The position numbers and the translations under genes were made by a program. Of a stretch of DNA of 64,000 nucleotides, positions 41,014-49,394 are shown in pieces. The notes under the pieces are model-generated. The model did no database searches and was not told the DNA's origin. It saw nothing but the letters and a program-made list of their open reading frames with translations. Position 1 is the first letter of the stretch, and each line of letters opens with the position of its first letter. The stretch comes from Streptomyces rubrogriseus (GTDB lineage: Bacteria > Actinomycetota > Actinomycetes > Streptomycetales > Streptomycetaceae): positions 1,984,001 through 2,048,000 of the forward strand of contig NZ_CP116256.1 of assembly GCF_027947575.1 (NCBI RefSeq), read 5' to 3'.

Positions 41014-41739
41014 ATGGCCGCGATCAGTCTCACCAAGGTGCGGGAGACGGCGCCCGCGCTGGTCGATCTGTACAAGACCGCCGGGGTGTCGCTCACCAAG
41101 CACGGCATGGAGGGGACCCGGGCCGCGGTCTACCTCGTCGTCGACTACTCCGGCTCCATGAAGCCGTACTACAAGGACGGCAGCGTGCAGGCGCTCGCCG
41201 ACCGGGTGCTGAGCCTGTCCGCCCACCTCGACGACGACGGCACCGTGCCGGTGGTGTTCTTCTCCACCGACGTCGACGCCGTCACCGAGATCGCGCTCGC
41301 CGACCACCAGGGCCGGATCGAGCGGATCGTGGCCGGGCTCGGGCACATGGGCAAGACCAGCTACCACCTGGCCATGGACGCCGTCATCGACCACTACCTG
41401 GACAGCGGCGCCCGCCATCCCGCCCTGGTCGTCTTCCAGACCGACGGCGGCCCGATCAACCGGCTCGCCGCCGAGCGGTACCTGTGCAAGGCAGCGCCGC
41501 TGCCGCTGTTCTGGCAGTTCGTCGGCTTCGGCGACCCGGACAGCCGCCAGTTCGAGTACCTGCGCAAGCTGGACGAACTCGCGGTGCCCGGCAAGCGGGT
41601 GATCGACAACGCCGGGTTCTTCCACGCGGGCCGCGACCCGCGCAAGGTGACCGACGCCGAGCTGTACGACCGGCTGGTGGGCGAGTTCCCGCAGTGGCTG
41701 GCGGCCGCACGCGCCCAGGGGATCGTGCGGCCCTCCTGA
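41014..41739 (+). CDS. TerF-like vWA domain protein
   Basis: 241-aa cytosolic protein formed almost wholly by a von Willebrand factor A domain. The MIDAS metal motif is in VYLVVDYSGSMKPYYKDG (DxSxS near residue 45), with further ligands likely in GKTSYH and FQTDGG. It resembles the vWA proteins of the tellurium-resistance (TerF) group that accompany TerD domains, but no terD-like gene is in the window. ATG at 41014 has GGGGGAG 6 nt upstream. Function: metal-dependent protein-protein contacts; specific role unknown. Confidence 0.87.
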   Translation: MAAISLTKVRETAPALVDLYKTAGVSLTKHGMEGTRAAVYLVVDYSGSMKPYYKDGSVQALADRVLSLSAHLDDDGTVPVVFFSTDVDAVTEIALADHQGRIERIVAGLGHMGKTSYHLAMDAVIDHYLDSGARHPALVVFQTDGGPINRLAAERYLCKAAPLPLFWQFVGFGDPDSRQFEYLRKLDELAVPGKRVIDNAGFFHAGRDPRKVTDAELYDRLVGEFPQWLAAARAQGIVRPS

Positions 41740-41758
41740 AGGCGCCCGGGCGCGGCGG

Positions 41759-42388
41759 TCAGTGCCGCAGGGAGAAGCCCAGCACGACCCGGGCGGACAC
41801 CTCCACCGCACCCGGAGCCAGCGCGCCGGGCGGGCCGCCGCCCGCGGAGGCACGGAACGCGGCGACGGGCTCCGACTCCACGTCCTGGATGTGCAGTACC
41901 GGCCCCAGCCGCGCGTCCGCCGCCTCCGCGTACACCTGGGCCTTGCGGCGGGCCGCCGCCACCGCCCTGCGCCGAGCCTCGTCGAGCAGCGCCGGCCGGT
42001 CGCGCACGTCGAACTCCACGCCGTCGATCCGGTGCGCGCCCGCGTCGACCACGTCCGCGATCAGCCGCTCGAGGTCGTCCAGCGCCCCGGTCTCCACCGA
42101 GTACGAGGCCTGGCACCGGTACCCGAGCAGCGTCCGGCCACGGGCGTGACCGTCGTACTCCGAGCTGAGGCCCAGCCGGGAGCCCGACACCGAGGCGTCC
42201 GGCACGCCGTGCCGCCGCAGCACCTCCCGCAGCCGGACCACGGCCTCCCCGGCCCGCTGGAAGGCCTGCTCCGGCGACGGTTCCAGCACGTCCACCGCCG
42301 GCCGCACCCGAGCGAGCGACGGCTCGGCCCGCACCGTGCCCGAGCCGAACACGCTGATGCCCCACGGTTCTTCGATGGCCTGTGTCAT
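41759..42388 (-). CDS. SIMPL domain (DUF541) protein
   Basis: 209 aa. Starts with GISVFGSGTVRAEPSLARVRPAV and continues with the alternating pattern of SIMPL/DUF541 proteins: AGEAVVRLREVLRRHGV, GYRCQASYSVE, DVVDAGAHRIDGVEF, then DEARRRAVAAARRKAQVYAEAA. Members form ring-like assemblies; the actinobacterial cytosolic types have no known task. No signal peptide is visible, unlike many SIMPL proteins. It converges on the vWA gene with a 19-nt gap. Confidence 0.85.
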   Translation of the reverse strand: MTQAIEEPWGISVFGSGTVRAEPSLARVRPAVDVLEPSPEQAFQRAGEAVVRLREVLRRHGVPDASVSGSRLGLSSEYDGHARGRTLLGYRCQASYSVETGALDDLERLIADVVDAGAHRIDGVEFDVRDRPALLDEARRRAVAAARRKAQVYAEAADARLGPVLHIQDVESEPVAAFRASAGGGPPGALAPGAVEVSARVVLGFSLRH

Positions 42389-42428
42389 AAGGGCATTGAA
42401 GCAGCGGCCCCGCCCCCCGCGCGGCGAC

Positions 42429-42644
42429 TTACGTGTCGCACTCCAGCACCGTCCGGCACAGCCCGCACCGCGCCCGGACCCGCCCCCGCACCGGCACCCT
42501 GATCCGCTGGTGGCAGGTCGGGCAGGGGAACGACACCCGGAGCTGTCCGGGCGGCTGAGCGGTGAAGGAGTAGGGGTCGCCGGCCGCCGCAGCCCCGGCG
42601 GCGTGCGGGTCCTGCGCGTGCCGGCGGTCCCGGGCGTAGCGGCG
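42429..42644 (-). pseudogene. Zinc-ribbon tail cut off by an in-frame TAG
   Basis: Directly after the TAG of the HExxH gene the same frame stays open for 71 codons to a TAA at 42429. Third positions are almost all G/C. The peptide contains SFPCPTCHQRIRVPV and RARCGLCRTVLECD, a clear Cx2C...Cx2C zinc ribbon. There is no start codon between the TAG and the first GTG, which comes only four codons before the first Cys pair. The simplest reading is a once continuous gene of about 299 codons broken by one stop; readthrough or a sequencing error are alternatives. Confidence 0.65.
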
Positions 42645-43328
42645 CTAGCCCGCCCAGCCGGCCGCGGTCAGCGGCGGCTGCTGCCCGTCCCGGCGCGCCC
42701 GGGCCAGGCCCTTGCCGTACGCCGTGTAGGCCTGCGGGCTGGTGAACCACACCGACGGGTCCTCGCCGAACACCAGCGCCCGCTTGGCCAGGACGTAGCC
42801 GAACTCCTCCGGGGTCAGGTACCCCAGCTTCTGCGAGGTCGCCGCGTCCTCCCGGTAGGCGTCGAGGAGCAGCCAGCCGGCGCCCAGGTACGTCGTCGCC
42901 GTGTCGGTGAGGATCTCGTTGTCCCGGGTGGCGGGGAAGGCCAGGTCGAGGCGGTGCAGGTACACGTGCATCACCTCGTGCGCGAGGGCCGCGCCGATGT
43001 CCCGGCGATGGGTGCGGAAGCGGTCGTTCAGCTCGATGAAGTACTCCGGGCCCGCCGTGAGTTCCACGTTCGCCGCGTGGGTCATCTCGCGGAAGGAGAC
43101 GATCACGCGGGCGTCGGGCAGCCGGTAGTGCCGCACCAGTTCGTGGGCCACCCGCTGCGTACCCAGGTACAGGTCGTCCGTGTCGCAGAACGCCACGTCC
43201 ACCGGGGCCACACTGGCCGAGAACGTCCGTACGGTGTCGTACGACAACCGCCGGTACAGCGCCGTGACCGCCGCCCGCACCGTCTCCAGGTGCGGGAACC
43301 CGTGCTCGACCGGTCCGCCGTTCGCCAC
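42645..43328 (-). CDS. HExxH metalloprotease-like protein, probably C-terminally truncated
   Basis: 227 aa, no signal peptide. A zinc-protease motif ALAHEVMHVYLHRLDL lies near residues 112-127, with DNEILTDTATTYLGAGW about 25 residues on, likely giving the third ligand Glu. Upstream, RVAHELVRHYRLPDARVIVSFRE is family-like. I recognise no named family. GTG at 43328 has a GGGGG run 7 nt upstream. The TAG at 42645-42647 separates it from a zinc ribbon in the same frame, so the functional protein may be longer. It is divergent from chorismate mutase. Confidence 0.75.
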   Translation of the reverse strand: MANGGPVEHGFPHLETVRAAVTALYRRLSYDTVRTFSASVAPVDVAFCDTDDLYLGTQRVAHELVRHYRLPDARVIVSFREMTHAANVELTAGPEYFIELNDRFRTHRRDIGAALAHEVMHVYLHRLDLAFPATRDNEILTDTATTYLGAGWLLLDAYREDAATSQKLGYLTPEEFGYVLAKRALVFGEDPSVWFTSPQAYTAYGKGLARARRDGQQPPLTAAGWAG

Positions 43329-43447
43329 GTCCGACCCCCAAGACGCCTGAACCTGCCTCCTGAACCCTGCCCCCACTGTACGAGCCGCACGAGGACCGTA
43401 CGGCGTTCAGCGCCTGAGACGGTCTGCGACGACCGGGCCCCCGCCCG

Positions 43448-43453
43448 TAGGGT
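43448..43453 (+). promoter_or_regulatory. -10-like TAGGGT before chorismate mutase
   Basis: TAGGGT ends 8 nt before the ATG at 43462 and no Shine-Dalgarno is present, so the transcript may be leaderless or nearly so. Confidence 0.4.
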
Positions 43454-43461
43454 GTGCGCCC

Positions 43462-43812
43462 ATGACCACCAGCAACACCGGCACCGGTGCCGTCGAACCC
43501 GCCGTCCGCGAGGAGCTGGCCCGGCTGCGGGACAGCATCGACAACATCGACGCGGCCGTCGTCCACATGCTCGCCGAGCGCTTCAAGTGCACCCAGCAGG
43601 TCGGCCACCTCAAAGCCCGCCACCAGCTGCCGCCCGCCGATCCGGCCCGCGAGGCCCAGCAGATCGCCCGGCTGCGCACCCTCGCCGAGAGCGCCAAGCT
43701 CGACCCGGCGTTCGCCGAGAAGTTCCTGAACTTCATCGTCGCCGAGGTGATCCACCACCACGAGCGCATCGCGGAGGGCAACGCCGCCGGCGGCGCACCG
43801 GCCACCGACTGA
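43462..43812 (+). CDS. Chorismate mutase, AroQ type
   Basis: 116-aa all-helical chorismate mutase converting chorismate to prephenate, first step to Phe and Tyr. Conserved residues are the Arg/Asp in ELARLRDSIDNIDAAVVHMLAERF and the Lys in CTQQVGHLKARHQL; FAEKFLNFIVAEVIHHHERIA supplies the last helix. Single-domain, no prephenate dehydratase or regulatory ACT part. Chorismate use here competes with TrpE encoded 27 kb away. A 10-bp hairpin follows the stop. Confidence 0.92.
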   Translation: MTTSNTGTGAVEPAVREELARLRDSIDNIDAAVVHMLAERFKCTQQVGHLKARHQLPPADPAREAQQIARLRTLAESAKLDPAFAEKFLNFIVAEVIHHHERIAEGNAAGGAPATD

Positions 43813-43818
43813 AACCGG

Positions 43819-43844
43819 GTGCGCCCCCGCCCACGGGGGCGCAC
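43819..43844 (+). terminator. Hairpin after chorismate mutase
   Basis: GTGCGCCCCC-GCCCAC-GGGGGCGCAC, perfect 10-bp stem, 6 nt after the stop codon. Confidence 0.65.
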
Positions 43845-43941
43845 GCCGGGGGAGTGCGACGGCCGGCGCGGCGGACCGGACATACCGCGCGTACCGAACC
43901 GCCTCTGTGCCCTGCCCACCGCATCAGGCAGCATGTCGTGC

Positions 43942-46440
43942 ATGTCCGTACTGACGCGCGACGAAGCGCAGACCCGTTCCCGGCTCCTCGACGTCCACCA
44001 CTACGCGATCGACCTCGATCTGACCCGTGGGGACGAGACCTTCGACTCCCGGACCGTGATCCGGTTCACCGTCCGCGGCGACACGGCCGGCACGGACACG
44101 TTCGTCGAGGTCAAGCCCGCGGAGCTGCGCGCCGTCACGCTGGACGGACAGCCCCTGGACCCGGCCGCGCTCGACGAGAACCGGCTGGCGCTGAAGAACC
44201 TCGCACCCGGCAAGCACGAGCTGCGCGTCGACGCCGCCATGCGGTACTCCCGCACCGGCGAGGGCATGCACCGCTTCACCGACCCCAGCGACGGCGAGAC
44301 CTACGTCTACACCCAGCTCTTCCTGGACGACGTCCAGCGCATCTACGCCGCCTTCGACCAGCCCGACCTCAAGGCCGTCTTCGACGTCGCCGTGACCGCC
44401 CCCGAGGGCTGGACCGTCCTCGCCAACGGCGTCACCGAGCACACCGGCGACGGCCGCTGGCGGGCCGCCACCACCCCACCGATCTCCACCTACCTCGTCG
44501 CCGTCGCCGCCGGCCCCTGGCACTCCGTGCGCACCGAGCACCGCGGCCTGCCCTTCGGCATCCACTGCCGCCGCTCGCTCGCCCCGCACCTGGACGCCGA
44601 CGCCGGCGAACTCCTCGACGTCACCCGCGCGTGCTTCGACCGGTACCACGAGAAGTTCGACGAGCCCTACCCCTTCGACTCCTACGACCAGGCGTTCGTC
44701 CCCGAGTTCAACGCCGGCGCGATGGAGAACCCCGGCCTGGTCACCTTCCGCGACGAGTTCGTCTTCCGGTCCGCCGTCACCGACACCCAGCGCCAGACCC
44801 GCGCCATGGTCATCGCCCACGAGATGGCCCACATGTGGTTCGGCGACCTCGTCACCCTGCGCTGGTGGGACGACATCTGGCTGAACGAGTCCTTCGCCGA
44901 GTACATGGGCTACCAGACCACCGCCGAGGCCACCCGCTTCACCGACACCTGGACCGACTTCGGCGTCACCCGCAAGGCCTGGGGCTACGACGCCGACCAG
45001 CGCCCCTCCACCCACCCCGTGGCCCCCGAGGACGTCCAGGACACCGCCTCCGCCCTCCTCAACTTCGACGGCATCTCCTACGCCAAGGGCGCCTCCGCCC
45101 TGCGCCAGCTCGTCGCCTGGCTCGGCGAGAAGGACTTCCTGGCCGGCATCAACATCCACTTCGAGCGGCACAAGTTCGCCAACGCCTCCCTCGCCGACTT
45201 CATCGACTCCCTGGCCGCCGCCACCGACCGCGACGTCCACGCCTGGGCCGACGCCTGGCTGCGCACCACCGGCGTCGACACCCTCGTCCCGAGCGTCACC
45301 GGCGACAACGGCAGCCGCACCCTCACCGTCCGGCACACCGGCGAGCGCCCCCACCGCATCGCCGTCGGGCTCTACGACCAGGACCCGGGCGACGAGGGCC
45401 TCCTCACCCCGCGCGAACGCCTCGACATCGACGTCCCCCAGGCCGAGCCCCGGCCCATCGGCAAGCTCCCCGCCCTGGTGGTGCTCAACGACGGCGACCT
45501 GAGCTACGCCAAGGTCCGCTTCGACCCCGACTCCTTCCGGGCCGTCCGCGAGAGCCTGTCCGGCCTGCCCGACCCGCTCACCCGGGCCGTCGTCTGGAAC
45601 GCCCTCAGGGACGCCGTCCGCGACGGCGAACTCCCCGCCGCCACCTACCTCGACATCGCCCGCACCCACCTCCCGCACGAGAGCGACCTCGCGCTCGTCG
45701 ACGGCGTCCTCGCCTTCGCCGCCGGCCAGGTGGCCGACCGCTACGTCACCCCCGAGCAGCGGCCCGCCGCCCTGCACACCCTCGCCGACCTCTGCCGCGA
45801 CCTCATCCGCCGCACCGAGGACGGCGACCACCCCGGGCTGCGCCTGATCGCCGTACGGCACCGCATCGCGACGGCCGCCCACCCCGACACCATCGCCGCC
45901 TGGCTCGCCGACGGCACCGTCCCCGGCGGACCCGAACTCGACCCCGAGCTGCGCTGGCGCATCCTCACCCGGCTCGCCGTCCTCGGCGCCACCGACGAGG
46001 CCGCCATCGCCGCCGAGCTGGCGAACGACCCGAGCGCCACCGGCCAGGAGGGCGCCGCCCGCTGCCGCGCCGCGCTGCCGGACACCGAGGCCAAGGCCCG
46101 CGCCTGGGAGGCCATGTTCGCCTCCGACGACCTCTCCAACTACCTGTTCACCGCCACCGCCCAGGGCTTCTGGCAGCCCGAACAGGCCGAGCTGGTCAGG
46201 GACTACGTACCGCGCTACTACCCCGAAGCCGTCGCGCTCGCCGCCCGCCGCGGGCCCGCCATGGCCGACGCCGCCGGCCGCTGGGCCTTCCCCGCCCACG
46301 CCGTCGACGCCGACACCCTGCGCCTGGGCCGGGAGTGCCTCGCCGACGCCGATCCGATCCCCGCCCTGCGCCGCAAGCTCACCGACCAGCTCGACGACCT
46401 GGCGCGCGCCCTGCGGGTGCGGGAGGCGAACACGGACTGA
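43942..46440 (+). CDS. pepN: Aminopeptidase N (M1 family)
   Basis: 832-aa zinc metallopeptidase removing N-terminal residues from peptides. The exopeptidase motif GAMENPG is at about 259-265 and the zinc motif HEMAHMWFGDLVTLRWWDDIWLNE at about 293-316 (HExxH-18-E). A long helical C-terminal domain follows, as in actinobacterial PepN. There is no signal peptide, so it is cytosolic. I chose the ATG at 43942, giving MSVLTRDEAQTRS; an ATG three codons earlier is possible. CAGCAT lies 7 nt upstream and there is no Shine-Dalgarno. Confidence 0.96.
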   Translation: MSVLTRDEAQTRSRLLDVHHYAIDLDLTRGDETFDSRTVIRFTVRGDTAGTDTFVEVKPAELRAVTLDGQPLDPAALDENRLALKNLAPGKHELRVDAAMRYSRTGEGMHRFTDPSDGETYVYTQLFLDDVQRIYAAFDQPDLKAVFDVAVTAPEGWTVLANGVTEHTGDGRWRAATTPPISTYLVAVAAGPWHSVRTEHRGLPFGIHCRRSLAPHLDADAGELLDVTRACFDRYHEKFDEPYPFDSYDQAFVPEFNAGAMENPGLVTFRDEFVFRSAVTDTQRQTRAMVIAHEMAHMWFGDLVTLRWWDDIWLNESFAEYMGYQTTAEATRFTDTWTDFGVTRKAWGYDADQRPSTHPVAPEDVQDTASALLNFDGISYAKGASALRQLVAWLGEKDFLAGINIHFERHKFANASLADFIDSLAAATDRDVHAWADAWLRTTGVDTLVPSVTGDNGSRTLTVRHTGERPHRIAVGLYDQDPGDEGLLTPRERLDIDVPQAEPRPIGKLPALVVLNDGDLSYAKVRFDPDSFRAVRESLSGLPDPLTRAVVWNALRDAVRDGELPAATYLDIARTHLPHESDLALVDGVLAFAAGQVADRYVTPEQRPAALHTLADLCRDLIRRTEDGDHPGLRLIAVRHRIATAAHPDTIAAWLADGTVPGGPELDPELRWRILTRLAVLGATDEAAIAAELANDPSATGQEGAARCRAALPDTEAKARAWEAMFASDDLSNYLFTATAQGFWQPEQAELVRDYVPRYYPEAVALAARRGPAMADAAGRWAFPAHAVDADTLRLGRECLADADPIPALRRKLTDQLDDLARALRVREANTD

Positions 46441-46448
46441 CCCGGCCG

Positions 46449-46487
46449 CGGCCGGTCCCCACGCGCGCGGCGCGGCGGGACCGGCCG
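46449..46487 (+). terminator. Hairpin after pepN
   Basis: CGGCCGGTCCC and GGGACCGGCCG form a perfect 11-bp stem with a GC-rich 17-nt loop, 8 nt after the stop. Confidence 0.65.
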
Positions 46488-46608
46488 TGTCCCCGGTGGA
46501 GAGCCGCCGGGATACCCCTTTCGGGTTGTGATCACTGAGCTGTCCGGGCGTACGCGCCCTTCCGCGTGGAAGCTGGAACCCCAGCTCCCCGTGCCCGGAG
46601 GACAGCTC

Positions 46609-47967
46609 ATGGGCATGCCGCCCCTCGCCTCGGGCCCGCACGGCGCCGACGCCCTGCGGCCCCTGCTCGACACCGTGCTCGACGCCCTGCGCGCCGGCAC
46701 GGCCGCACGCGGCGGCCCGCTGCCCGTCGGCGGCCCCGGCGCCGTCGCCGCCCGGGTGGCGGACGCGGTCGGCGACATCCTGCCCGAGAGGGGCGACCCC
46801 GAGGCCCTCCGTGTCCTGGTCACCGCGCTGGCCGAGGGCGCCGCCGACCCGGCCCACCCCCTGTGCGCGGCCCACCTGCACACCCCGCCGCTCGCCGTCG
46901 CGGCCGCCGCCGACCTCGCCGCGAGCGTCCTCAACCCCTCCCTCGACTCCTGGGACCAGGCACCCGCCGCCTCCGCGCTGGAAGCCCTCGTCACCCGCGC
47001 CCTCGCCCGCGAGACCGGCGCCGCCGACGCCCTCGTCACCACCGGCGGCACCGAGTCCAACCAGCTCGCCGTCCTGCTCGCCCGCGAGACGCACGGCGCG
47101 GGCCTGCGGCTGGTCCACGGGGCGGGCGCCCACCACTCGCTGCCCCGCGCCGCCTGGCTGCTCGGCCTGCCCGAGCCGGTCGTCGTCCCCGCCCCCGCCG
47201 GCACCCTCGACCCCGCCGCCCTGGACGAGGCTCTCACCCAGGTCCCCGGCCCGCACCTCGTCGCCGCCACCGCGGGCACCACCGACGCCGGGCTCATCGA
47301 CCCGCTGCCCGAGATCGCCGACCGCTGCGCCGCCCACGGCGCCCGCCTCCACGTCGACGCCGCCTACGGCGCGGGCCTCCTGTTCAGCGACCGGCACCGG
47401 GCCCGGCTGGCGGGACTGGAGGCGGCCGACACCGTCGCCCTGGACCTGCACAAGCTGGGCTGGCAGCCGATCCCCGCCGGCCTCCTCACCGTCACGGACG
47501 CCGACGACCTCGCCGCCCTCCACCACCGCGCCGACTACCTCAACGCCGACGACGACACCGACGCGGGCCTCCCCGACCTCCTCGGGCGCTCCCCGCGCAC
47601 CAGCCGCCGCCCCGACGTCCTGAAGACCGCCGTCACCCTCAAGACCCTGGGGCGCGCCGGACTGGGCGCCCTCGTCGACGCGGTCTGCTCGCTCGCCCAG
47701 GAGTTCGCCGGGCTGGTCGAGACCCGCCCCGGGTTCGAACTGCACGCCCCGCCCACCATCAGCACGGTCCTGTTCCGGCCCGCCGCAGCGACCGACGACG
47801 CCGTCGCCGCCGTGCGCCGCGCGCTGCTCACCACCGGCCGCGCCGTACTCGGCCGGGCCCGCGCCGACGGGCGGCTCTGGCTCAAGGCGACCCTGCTGAA
47901 CCCCCACACCCGCCCAGACGACCTCGCAGCACTCCTGACACTCGTGGAAGGACACGTCCCGCGATGA
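46609..47967 (+). CDS. PLP-dependent amino-acid decarboxylase (group II)
   Basis: 452 aa. Group II decarboxylase with VTTGGTESNQLAVLLAR near residue 143, AGAHHSLPRAAWLLGL near 175, HVDAAYGAGLLFS near 250 and the PLP lysine in ALDLHKLGWQPIPAG near 281. It resembles siderophore-cluster decarboxylases such as DesA (lysine to cadaverine). ATG at 46609 has GGAGGA 6 nt upstream; a GTG at 46528 would add 27 residues without support. Its stop overlaps the N-hydroxylase gene (ATGA), so the two likely act in sequence on a diamine. The exact substrate is inferred. Confidence 0.88.
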   Translation: MGMPPLASGPHGADALRPLLDTVLDALRAGTAARGGPLPVGGPGAVAARVADAVGDILPERGDPEALRVLVTALAEGAADPAHPLCAAHLHTPPLAVAAAADLAASVLNPSLDSWDQAPAASALEALVTRALARETGAADALVTTGGTESNQLAVLLARETHGAGLRLVHGAGAHHSLPRAAWLLGLPEPVVVPAPAGTLDPAALDEALTQVPGPHLVAATAGTTDAGLIDPLPEIADRCAAHGARLHVDAAYGAGLLFSDRHRARLAGLEAADTVALDLHKLGWQPIPAGLLTVTDADDLAALHHRADYLNADDDTDAGLPDLLGRSPRTSRRPDVLKTAVTLKTLGRAGLGALVDAVCSLAQEFAGLVETRPGFELHAPPTISTVLFRPAAATDDAVAAVRRALLTTGRAVLGRARADGRLWLKATLLNPHTRPDDLAALLTLVEGHVPR

Positions 47968-49376
47968 ACACCCCCGCGCCCCACACCCCCGACGCCCGCC
48001 GCGACCTCGTCGGCATCGGCATCGGCCCCTTCAACCTCTCCCTCGCGGCCCTCGCCGACCCCCTCACCGGCCTCGACGCCGTCTTCTACGACCAGCGCCC
48101 CGACTTCCGCTGGCACCCCGGCCTGCTCATCGACGGCGTACGCGTCCAGGTGCCCTTCCTCGCCGACCTGGTCACCCTCGTCGACCCGGCGAGCCCCTGG
48201 ACCTTCCTCAACCACCTCAGGGCCCGAGAACGCCTCTTCCCGTTCTACTTCGCCGAGCGCTTCCACATCGAGCGCGCCGAGTACGACGCCTACTGCCGCT
48301 GGGTCGCCGAGAACCTGCCCGCCCTGCGCTTCCACCACCAGGTCGACGCGGTGCGCTGGAACCCCGAACGGGACCTCTTCGAGGTCGACTACACCCAGCT
48401 CGACGCCGACGGGGAGGCCGAGGCCCTCGGCCGGACGTACACCAGGAACGTCGTCCTCGGCGTCGGCACCGAGCCGCACGTCCCCGACCCGCTCAGACCC
48501 CTCGTCGAGGACCCCGCAGTCCCCGTCGTCCACGCCGCCGACTACCTCCGGCACCGCGACACGCTCCTGGCCGCCGGACACGTCACCGTCATCGGCACCG
48601 GCCAGTCCGGCGCGGAGGTCTTCCTGGACCTGCTCCGCCACCGCCCCGCAGGGCGCGAGCGGCTGCACTGGCTGGGCCGCACCGAGGCCCTCGCGCCCAT
48701 GGAGTACTCCAAGCTCGGCCTGGAGCACTTCACCCCCGACTACACCCGCTACTTCCACGGCCTGGCCGAACCGGTCCGCGACCGCCTCGTCGCCGCCCAG
48801 TGGCAGCTGCACAAGGGCATCGACGCCGACACCACCGCCGCCATCCACGACGAGCTGTACCGGCGCACCCTCGACGGCGGCTGGCCCGACACCACCCTCA
48901 CCCCCGGCGTGCACGTCCGCACCGCGGGACGCATCGCCGCCACCCAGGTCGAACTCCACCTGGAGCACGAGCAGCAGAAGACCCGCTCGCGCCTCACCAC
49001 CGACGCCGTCGTCCTCGCCACCGGCCACCGGGAACGCCCGCTGGGCCGGCTCCTCGCCGGGCTCGACCCCTACATGCGGCGCGACAGCTCCGAACGCCCC
49101 CGCGTCGACGACCGCCACCGCCTCGTCCTCGACCCGTCCGTCACCGGCTCCGTCTACGTCCAGAACGCCGAGACGCACACCCACGGGGTCGGCACGCCCG
49201 ACCTGGGCCTAGCCGCCTGGCGCAGCGCGACCATCCTCAACGACCTCACCGGGCGGGAGCCGTACCCGCTGCCCGCCCGCACCGCCTTCACCACCTTCGG
49301 CCTGGACGGCGGCCTGCCCCAGATCCCGTCGGCGCGCCACCACCGGGCGCTCACCCCCCTGGTGGACGGGGTCTAG
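47964..49376 (+). CDS. Lysine/ornithine (or diamine) N-monooxygenase
   Basis: 470-aa flavin N-hydroxylase of the IucD/PvdA/DesB group, making the hydroxylamine used in hydroxamate siderophores. FAD site: LVGIGIGPFNLSLAAL (residues 15-30). NADPH site: VTVIGTGQSGAEVFLDLL near 208. FRWHPGLLIDGVRVQVPFLADLVTL near 47 and the C-terminal NAETHTHGVGTPDLG are diagnostic. With the decarboxylase just upstream the likely product is N-hydroxy-cadaverine or -putrescine. No acyltransferase or NIS synthetase gene follows, so the rest of a pathway is missing locally. Confidence 0.93.
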   Translation: MNTPAPHTPDARRDLVGIGIGPFNLSLAALADPLTGLDAVFYDQRPDFRWHPGLLIDGVRVQVPFLADLVTLVDPASPWTFLNHLRARERLFPFYFAERFHIERAEYDAYCRWVAENLPALRFHHQVDAVRWNPERDLFEVDYTQLDADGEAEALGRTYTRNVVLGVGTEPHVPDPLRPLVEDPAVPVVHAADYLRHRDTLLAAGHVTVIGTGQSGAEVFLDLLRHRPAGRERLHWLGRTEALAPMEYSKLGLEHFTPDYTRYFHGLAEPVRDRLVAAQWQLHKGIDADTTAAIHDELYRRTLDGGWPDTTLTPGVHVRTAGRIAATQVELHLEHEQQKTRSRLTTDAVVLATGHRERPLGRLLAGLDPYMRRDSSERPRVDDRHRLVLDPSVTGSVYVQNAETHTHGVGTPDLGLAAWRSATILNDLTGREPYPLPARTAFTTFGLDGGLPQIPSARHHRALTPLVDGV

Positions 49377-49394
49377 GGCCGCCTCGGGCACCGC

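Noticed and set aside
42336..46538. Long plus-strand frame rich in Arg and Pro across several genes
   Set aside because: Arg/Pro-rich translation with poor third-position bias; it is the out-of-frame reading of pepN and its neighbours.
43924..47955. Long open frame antisense to pepN and the decarboxylase
   Set aside because: Same shadow effect; residue composition is unnatural and it crosses several genes on the other strand.
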